From Allolobophora icterica (Eukaryota; Annelida; Clitellata; Crassiclitellata; Lumbricidae): a DNA stretch of 64,000 nucleotides. A program made the position numbers and the translations under genes. The notes beneath the pieces were generated by a model. The model saw only the letters and a list, made by a program, of their open reading frames with translations. It did not search any database and was not told where the DNA came from. The stretch covers positions 11,874,054 through 11,938,053 of the forward strand of contig OY744616.1 of the NCBI GenBank assembly GCA_963556255.1, written 5' to 3'. Shown piece by piece: positions 57,293 through 64,000 of the stretch. Within the stretch, counting starts at the first letter, position 1, and each line of letters begins with the position of its first letter.

Positions 57293-57890
57293 ATAGACAG
57301 CGAAAAAATTTATTTTCAGAATTCAAATTGTTCTATTAATAACACGTGCTTATTGCGACTTCTTTCATGTTTATCAGTTCCACTCGCCGTGACTCGTATG
57401 CGTTTTAGTAAATAAGTGTTTCTTTTCGACATAAATACGCATTCTGTGGTAAGTATACTATGAATAATAGTATGAATAGTAACTATGTAATATATATATA
57501 ATATACTGGAGTAGTGTTGAAAACAGTTCATAGTTACAAATGCTAACTGAACTCGAGGGATCGGCGTATTCAATTAACGTTTCATTTTCGCATTTGTACA
57601 ATAATAACTCACTTGCTCTCATCTGTAAAGAACGTGTACTTATATCTGTTTTCGCTTAGGGGCCTAATTAGATCGTCAGAATTTGATTTTTTTTATAAGT
57701 GTATTGGCACCAGCCCCGTCGGTAGACCTGAAATGGGCTTATCGAGGAAATGGTTAGACCTACATTTAGCATATATTTCTTCGTCGTGTTGCCTGTAGAC
57801 CTTGGCAAAAACCCAACGTTCTTAACTAATTTCTTCAGTTTCTGGAATTGTGAAACATGTCATCGTGGAAAGTAACTATTATTGTTTATA

Positions 57891-59500
57891 ATGTACATGC
57901 AGGTGTTTGTACATCTTGCCATGAATTTCTGCCACCACCAGCAGACGACTGATAACCTTCTAAAGAAGTATCATCGTCTTGGATACACCCAAAATGAGAT
58001 GCAGGTGTCTTTAGCAGTAAAGCATGGCGTTATTATAAGTGAGAGGCACCTTAGGCGTCATCTGAGTCGACTACGGCTGTTTCGTCGTAAGGATCATACC
58101 GATGTAGCAGAAGTGACAGTTTTTGTTATGAACGAGTTGAGAACGTGCGGACAACAGCTCGGCTATAGGATGATGCACCTGAAATGTGTGAATGCAGGAC
58201 TCGTTGTAAGTAGAGAGACTGTTCGACATCTGCTAGGAGTTCTAGACCCTCGAGGAATTGAGCTGCGTCGTAAGGGACGCATTGTTAGAAGATGCTATTT
58301 GTCGAAACGTGCAAATTTTGTGTGGCATTTAGACTCGTATGACAAACTGAAACCATACGGCATATGCATAAATGGATGCATAGATGGCTTTTCACGATGT
58401 GTAATATGGTTGGAAGCATACCGAACAAGCAGCGATCCTAAACTTATTGCGGGATATTTCATGCAATCTGTCAGAAGGTTAGGTGGTTGTCCCATGCGCA
58501 TCAGAGCAGATATGGGAACTGAGAACTGTCATGTTGCATTGTTGCAGCAGTTCATGCGGCGCGATGGTACGGACAGCTGGGGCGGAGAGAGCAGTTTTTT
58601 GTATGGGAAGAGCACCGCCAACCAGAGAATTGAAAGTTTCTGGTCCATTTTAAGGAAACAGCACTGTCAGTTCTGGATAAGCCGATTCCAACACTTAAAA
58701 GAAGAGGGCGATTTTACCGGAACTGACATAGACAAGGAGCTAATTCGTTTCTGTTTCCTGCAACTTATTCAGGTTGCGAACTACAAACTTAATTGTATCC
58801 ATCATAAGACTGTGATTATAACACCTCTTGCTTGTAACAATGTACCTTATCTCTACTTCATGGAAGTACGCTGTTGCAGACTTCTGCCACACTAAGTAAT
58901 GCCTAACCAGTGAGGTGACATGAATGTACAGAAGCATTCAATTAAATTGTTAGTTGCTCACAAAGCATAGCTGAGGAGTCACCTATTAATGTTCTACTTG
59001 TTACATTTGTGTTTTGCACAACAATAATGTTTAATACTGTTTATCACAGTTTATGAAAGTGGTAGTGTAAGACTGTAAGCAATTTCACATAGTAGCCAGT
59101 TTGGTGTGCTTTTCAACTATGAATATTTGTAGTTCCTTTTAATCGTAATGTGAACAGTTTGTCTTTTCAGAGAGAACTTGATGAATTTATCAAACTTTGG
59201 AGTGCACACCGCATTCGTCCTTCAAGGTTTGCCAGTGGACCGTTTGGTAGACCCTCACTAATGTATGATGCACCCACAGCATTTGGGGGCTCCGAATGCC
59301 TTGTAAGCATACCGGAAACTGATGTAAACGCATGTTTTGAAGCATGCAGATTCAAGAAGATATTGCCATGCGACAAAGACATCTACGAGTTAGCGCAAAT
59401 GTGCATCGAAGAACATGGTTGGGCAAATGCCTGTTCTCCCGCAGATGCTCTACAGATGTATAAGGACTTGCGTCCACTTATTCTTTCTGCGTTGCTTTAA
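57891..59500 (+). CDS. DDE integrase-core protein (transposase or domesticated)
   Basis: The retroviral-integrase/IS3-type fold cuts and joins DNA. Two exons, 57891-58772 and 59171-59500 (TAA), join in phase (CAG/GTTGCG donor, TTTTCAG acceptor) to give about 403 residues. An N-terminal helix-turn-helix-like part (YTQNEMQVSLAVKHGV, ISERHLRRHLSRL) precedes the catalytic core with FVWHLDSYDKLKPYG, IDGFSR, IRADMGTENC and NQRIESFW. This gives D148, D207 and E248, the complete DDE triad with a 40-residue last gap. The second exon holds the family tail: RELDEFIKLWSAHRIRPSR, GRPSLMYDAP and the ending YKDLRPLILSALL. An in-frame AG at 57902 leaves open an upstream exon; ATG 57921 is an alternative start. 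The frame has no stop. It faces the HECT gene. I recall such proteins in corals, lancelets and fish, often multi-copy. Confidence 0.9.
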
Positions 59501-60752
59501 CAAAATGTACACTGCTAAACATAAATTGGCTCCAGGGTCAATCCATGTTAAATCATCACATATGTGAAACAACTTGTAAATGACCTATTTCACATTTGGC
59601 TGTAATTTTGCTAGTTTGTATTTTGATAATTATGTTTATGCATCATATTGAAATTTTCAGAAGTCAATCACCATGTATCTGAAATTCTGCATTGTATGGC
59701 AGACGGACATGGAGGGGGTTTGAACCACTTGCAACATGCTTGAACGTGGTGATATGTTCAGAGGCCAGTATCTCAGATACAGGTGCACATAGGCTTGCAA
59801 AATTTGATGATTTGTACAACTATTGTGTACTTTCTGATTCTGTAAATTATTCTGAATTGAAACAAATAGTTTCCCAATGATATTGGTGTAAAAGTGGCCA
59901 AAAGCACAGTTCCTAGTTTAAATCTGTAATATTCATGGCATTGTAGCAGTGAGACAGCAAAAGCTATTGCAGAATGATTTACAGAATCAGAAAGTACACA
60001 AATTGTACAAAATCACCAAATATTTCAAGTCTATGTGACCTGCTCCTGAGATGCTGCCCTCTGAACATAAACATGTCAGCAAGTTCAAACATGTCGCAAG
60101 TGCTTCACACCCCCTCCATTACCGTCAGCCATACAATGCAGATACATGGTAATAGGCTTCTGAACATTTCACTATGATGTGTAAACATGAAACTACAAAA
60201 CAGCAGAATTACAACCAAATCTGATAGGTCAGTTACAGGCCCTCGGTGATTTCACTTGGACTGACCCTACAGGCCCCTAACACAGGAACACTGTCATGAT
60301 GATGTCTTTTCATACAAGTAATAGTTTTGCTTCAGTCAGAATAATTTCATGAAGGAGGTGACTCAACGTGAGTGCTTTATTTAAACAGGCAGTTTACTGT
60401 TGATAAAAAATTTCCTTTTACATGTCATAGACAGTTAACACTAATTGATACGTGGAGAGTCATTGCTATTGATGATTGAATGTTTTGTCTTTAGTCAACT
60501 TTATCTGTACAATTATAGTACCTGTTATAACTCAAGGAATGTTTTGCATCACGTTTTAGCGAACATATAAACTTTATTTCACCATAACTTGGCAGCAGCA
60601 CATACCAACAACACAAAGAACTAAGATGCCCAAAATTTGGCACTAACAGTCACATGGAAGTCACCAGTACTACAGTTCTATGGAACATCACAACTGTCAC
60701 AAAGCATAATTTTCTTCAAAAAGCTTCCTAAATATTCTATTCCAAGCACTTG

Positions 60753-61250
60753 TTAGCCTTGCTTACTCACTTTTGGTAAAGCCAAACATTCACATGCATA
60801 GAGCAGTAGTGGTTTACATTGTGCCTTGAATAAATGCAATAACACCATCTCATTCATGTGTCCTTTCCATTTAGAACGAAAACTGTTGACATATAATTTG
60901 CAAATTGCGTCACTAAGACTCGTTTTAAAATGACTCCCAGTAATAAGGTAGACTCCTAAATATTTTGCTTCATCAACATATGATAGGCTTATGCCAGAAA
61001 CAGTCAAACCAAGACATGTTTTTAAAGCACGACCTATCCTAAGCACCATTGACTTTGAAACATTGAACTTCATATCCAAACAGTATGCTTCCAATTCACA
61101 AATGCTAATCAGTTTTTGAAGAGAGGACAAGGAAGCAGACAGTGACAACAGATCATCCGCATACATCAGACATGTAACGTACAAACCAATAACAATAAAG
61201 CATCCCACACGACTCAAATTAACAAAACCACTCCATGTCTTAGACCGCAA
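60753..61250 (-). pseudogene. LINE reverse-transcriptase fragment
   Basis: The open frame on the minus strand carries the RT core motif MYADDLLSLSAS, then the thumb-side landmarks NVSKSMVLRIG, AKYLGVYLITG and KAQCKPLLLYACECLALP. The upstream RT motifs and the endonuclease are missing, and it has no ATG. It lies between the tail of the integrase gene and the tail of the HECT gene, in the orientation of the latter. Confidence 0.85.
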
Positions 61251-61365
61251 CAGATATCAAAATGTTACATGCTGGAAGACTGAAGGTACAAAGAGAACAA
61301 GTAATTGCTGTTAATAATAATTAAAATTATTGGTGAAATAATACTTAGAAGGCATGTCCTGAAGT

Positions 61366-63755
61366 CTAGGAAAATCCAAATGTGGGTGATTGAATAATTC
61401 CCTCCTCCATTCCAATTTTGAATGCCTCATATGACCCGACGACAGGCAGATGGAGGCACAGTCCGCAAGTGTTTGCCAAAGGATATTTGGCTCCATTTTT
61501 GTGGTTGAAATGCAACTGGGGCATGGTTGGAAAACCCAGAGGTGGCCCTGATTCCGCCCCAGTTGCAAAAGCCAGTACTTGCTCCAGTGACACCGTCGAG
61601 TCATTATCTGCAAAAATAAAGAAGTGATGCTACATGGTAGAATATCCTACAGCTGCACCCAACACCTGTCTGAGGAACTAATGGCAAGACTTTTGGAAGG
61701 GGTTGTTACCACTTGAATAAAGAATACAGAAATTACCCCCCCCCCCATGTGTACACTATATATATATATATACGGATGGCCCCTAAGCTGCGCAATGTTC
61801 CATTCCATTATTAATGAAATTTTTTTATTTGTAACGTGCGCATGGTGTTATTGTGAACATGAATGCCACTTAATGTTCAGTTAGGCACTATATTGCACAT
61901 TTCCTACCTCCAACTTCAATTATCCAGTCACGCCAGAATGTCACTACCAGTCTTTCTTTTGCCCTCTCGTTGCTCCCTTCACAAGAATACTGCGGCACGA
62001 ACAAATTCATTAGATGCTGGCAAGTTAATTTTGACATCTGTGATCGGGTAAAGACTGCTTGCCATTCACTTGGATGTTGTAAAATGCAGTCCAGAATGCC
62101 CGTCAGTTGCAAACCTTTCTTAAACCTTAACAAAAAAGGCAAACTTTAATCAGCCCACAAAATAACAAACTTCGTAACACCAGTAATCACATACCGTACA
62201 TATGAAGCATTACTCAGAGTATATATGACAAATACTTACTGCTCAAATGCAGGTTGAAGACGCCCAACCATGTAATAAGACAGCACCTGCTTCATGAGAT
62301 CATCTCTGTCTTGCAGCGTGTTTACTGGGCGGAGGGATCCCAACAATGATAATATGTCAGCTGAACCTTCGACAGCTTCAGCCAGTAACTCAACCGATTC
62401 CACGTCATTCACCTGCAGCATTTAACGAAGCACATTTCACGACTTGTTGACTATAACTTATGCACAATTTACAAAGGGCTGTCAGTAGGACATGCATCCA
62501 AGTTGTAGCTTTGTTATGAAGCCATAATGAGGTGAAAGCCCATTGTTCTTTCTCAGTTTAATGCTTTAATTAATACAGCTGACTGAAACCATAAGCAAAC
62601 CATAGCCCTGTGACGTACCTTGGCCAGCTTGTCTCGTATATTCCAGTCTGTGATGTCTTCCAGCTGGATGACAGAGTCCTTCCCAATTAATGTGTTATAC
62701 ATTAATGGTGAGAGGAAGTCTGGTGAAGGTCCGCCATTAGTTAGTGACATAGACACTGCTGCTCCAGCAACAAAATACTGATCATGAGCAAGGGCTGCAA
62801 AATAAGACACACACATCAGTACCAAGAAGACAGTTCATCTGACTACTTATTGCAATATAATTGAGGCCATTTGTATTTTAGCTTACTACAAAACATTAGC
62901 AGACACTGAGGTGTATTACCATTCGTTGATAATCGGAGGTGTTTAGAATGGTCCGGCCCTTCGAAGACTTCACTTCCAGACAACTCGGTTAGCAACAGAC
63001 GGAAAAACTCACGAGTTGGGCCACCATTATCAATTGCTCCTTCAGCATTCTGTGCTACATCCACAAAGCACACGTCTAAGCGGTGGATCGGACTGAAGTT
63101 TTTCCTCTTAAGGGCTCTGGCAAAACTAGGAAGGGCACTGCCCCGTACCACATTTATAATGTTCGCATTGGGAACATTGTCCTTCAGTAAGTTTTGTTGC
63201 AGCCCCATTAACTGAGATTTCCAGTCCCTATTAACAAAACACAGTAGACATGGAATTTAACTTTCTGTGGCATATGAAATGTTTACGTGTGTTCCTGACA
63301 TAAAATAAATTTGTACAGTGGAAACTTGAGTCTGCTGCAGCTCTGCTCACTTTATCGTCGCAAAGTTCCTTGCTGCTAGAGCATGGTTTTAGGAAAACTG
63401 TAACATATCACTCACCCAAGACAGGTTGGTTGTAACAGGCTCTCCATGATTGCAGCTTGGACATCAGTGTTCTCCTCATCACCTAAGTGTTGTCCAGTTG
63501 TTCTGTTCCCTGCCTGCAATGCAAGGTTTCAATTAATACCAAGAACTGTGTACTGTCCACAGTATTTGTCTAAAAAACCTAGAGCATAGAGGCAAGAACT
63601 TAACAGTGGACTGAAGTAATAATGAGTAAGCAACAAGAAATGAGAAAAGCTGCACAACTTTCCCTTGCAGCTACTGGGCATACCTCAAAATCTTCAGGAT
63701 TTTCATTCATCAAGTCGACTTCAGACAGGTGCTGGCAGTTTGGAAAAGTGGTGTC
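61366..63755 (-). CDS. UIM-HECT E3 ubiquitin ligase (5' partial)
   Basis: HECT ligases take ubiquitin from an E2 onto a catalytic Cys and pass it to substrates. Seven exons join in perfect phase: 63684-63755, 63416-63513, 62920-63227, 62619-62794, 62240-62412, 61908-62125, 61366-61607 (TAG), 1287 nt or 428 residues; the 5' end is beyond 64000. The second visible exon encodes a ubiquitin-interacting motif (DEENTDVQAAIMESL). The rest is a HECT domain: DVCFVDVAQNAEGAIDNGGP, TREFFRLLLTEL, then ALAHDQYFVAGAAVSMSL, FKKGLQLTGIL, LEQVLAFATGAESGPPLGF and the active-site motif PLANTCGLCLHLP with the catalytic Cys. It ends GFS, like the short tail of G2E3-type relatives. No break or stop is seen, so it looks functional. 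Similar genes are annotated as G2/M phase-specific E3-like in many aquatic animals. Confidence 0.95.
61735..61775. repeat. C run and TA microsatellite in a HECT intron
   Basis: A run of about eleven C followed by about nine TA units in the last HECT intron. Confidence 0.9.
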
Positions 63756-64000
63756 CTGTGAAAAACATTCCGAAAGTTAAGTCGTGTTCTCAGGCCACCC
63801 ACTGTGGTGTGGGATGGTGACTTCACTATGCTGTTCATGGATCCCAACAGTCTGTGCATTGATTAACACATAAATGAGCAATTATTACGCTTAATAGTTA
63901 CGAACTTGGCACTGATGAGACTTTAGCTGGTGAATAATGGAGTTCACAGCAAATCAATGTAAACTGAAACTAAAAGCTACTAATATCGTGCAAAGCAAAC
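63756..64000. other. Right edge, probable HECT intron
   Basis: The minus-strand acceptor TTTTCACAG at 63756-63764 opens the first visible HECT exon, so this stretch should be intron. No terminal repeat matching 57203 was found before the window ends. Confidence 0.6.

Overview
The window looks like nuclear DNA of an invertebrate animal. It holds spliced genes with short conserved exons in long introns, metazoan extracellular-matrix proteins, and a very high density of DNA transposons, MITEs, SINE-like and LINE fragments, minisatellites and microsatellites. The phylum cannot be fixed from the sequence alone. No prokaryotic genes, rRNA, functional tRNA gene or CRISPR array was seen.

Layout of host genes. 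(1) 551-3267 (+): the last three exons of a fibrillin gene, ending in a furin-type site and an asprosin-like C-terminal tail; the rest lies left of the window. (2) 3.3-20.7 kb: no host exon recognised, only repeats. (3) 20719-45645 (+): nineteen exons of a procollagen-lysine hydroxylase (PLOD), complete except for the first (signal-peptide) exon, with transposons in several introns. (4) 46543-51589 (-): a complete six-exon dUTPase, tail-to-tail with PLOD. (5) 57891-59500 (+): a two-exon DDE integrase gene with all three catalytic acids. (6) 61366-63755 (-): seven exons of a UIM-HECT E3 ubiquitin ligase whose 5' end lies right of the window. The exon joins of all five genes keep frame and protein similarity.

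Fibrillin and lysyl hydroxylase both act in building extracellular matrix. Fibrillin and dUTPase point at each other; in human FBN1 and DUT are also neighbours in convergent orientation, so this may be a very old gene pair with PLOD between. The right end (about 57.2-64 kb) looks different: an intact integrase gene faces an intact HECT ligase gene, behind a sharp terminal-repeat-like sequence with two palindromes. I propose it as a candidate large transposon or domesticated pair carrying its own ubiquitin ligase.

Mobile DNA. Ten elements have 8-bp target duplications (nine exact, one 7 of 8) and hAT-like ends (3761, 5105, 9565, 16968, 22045, 31322, 36837, 48382, 54521, 54716). One carries a frameshifted transposase and sits inside a 23-bp minisatellite; one pair is nested in its own kind; one is filled by a LINE. 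A piggyBac relic with TTAA ends (40794-44198) is itself split by a 2.2-kb element with arms of about 700 bp. A 1.1-kb fold-back element (52184-53322) has a related empty site elsewhere in the window. A tRNA-derived SINE family occurs six times.
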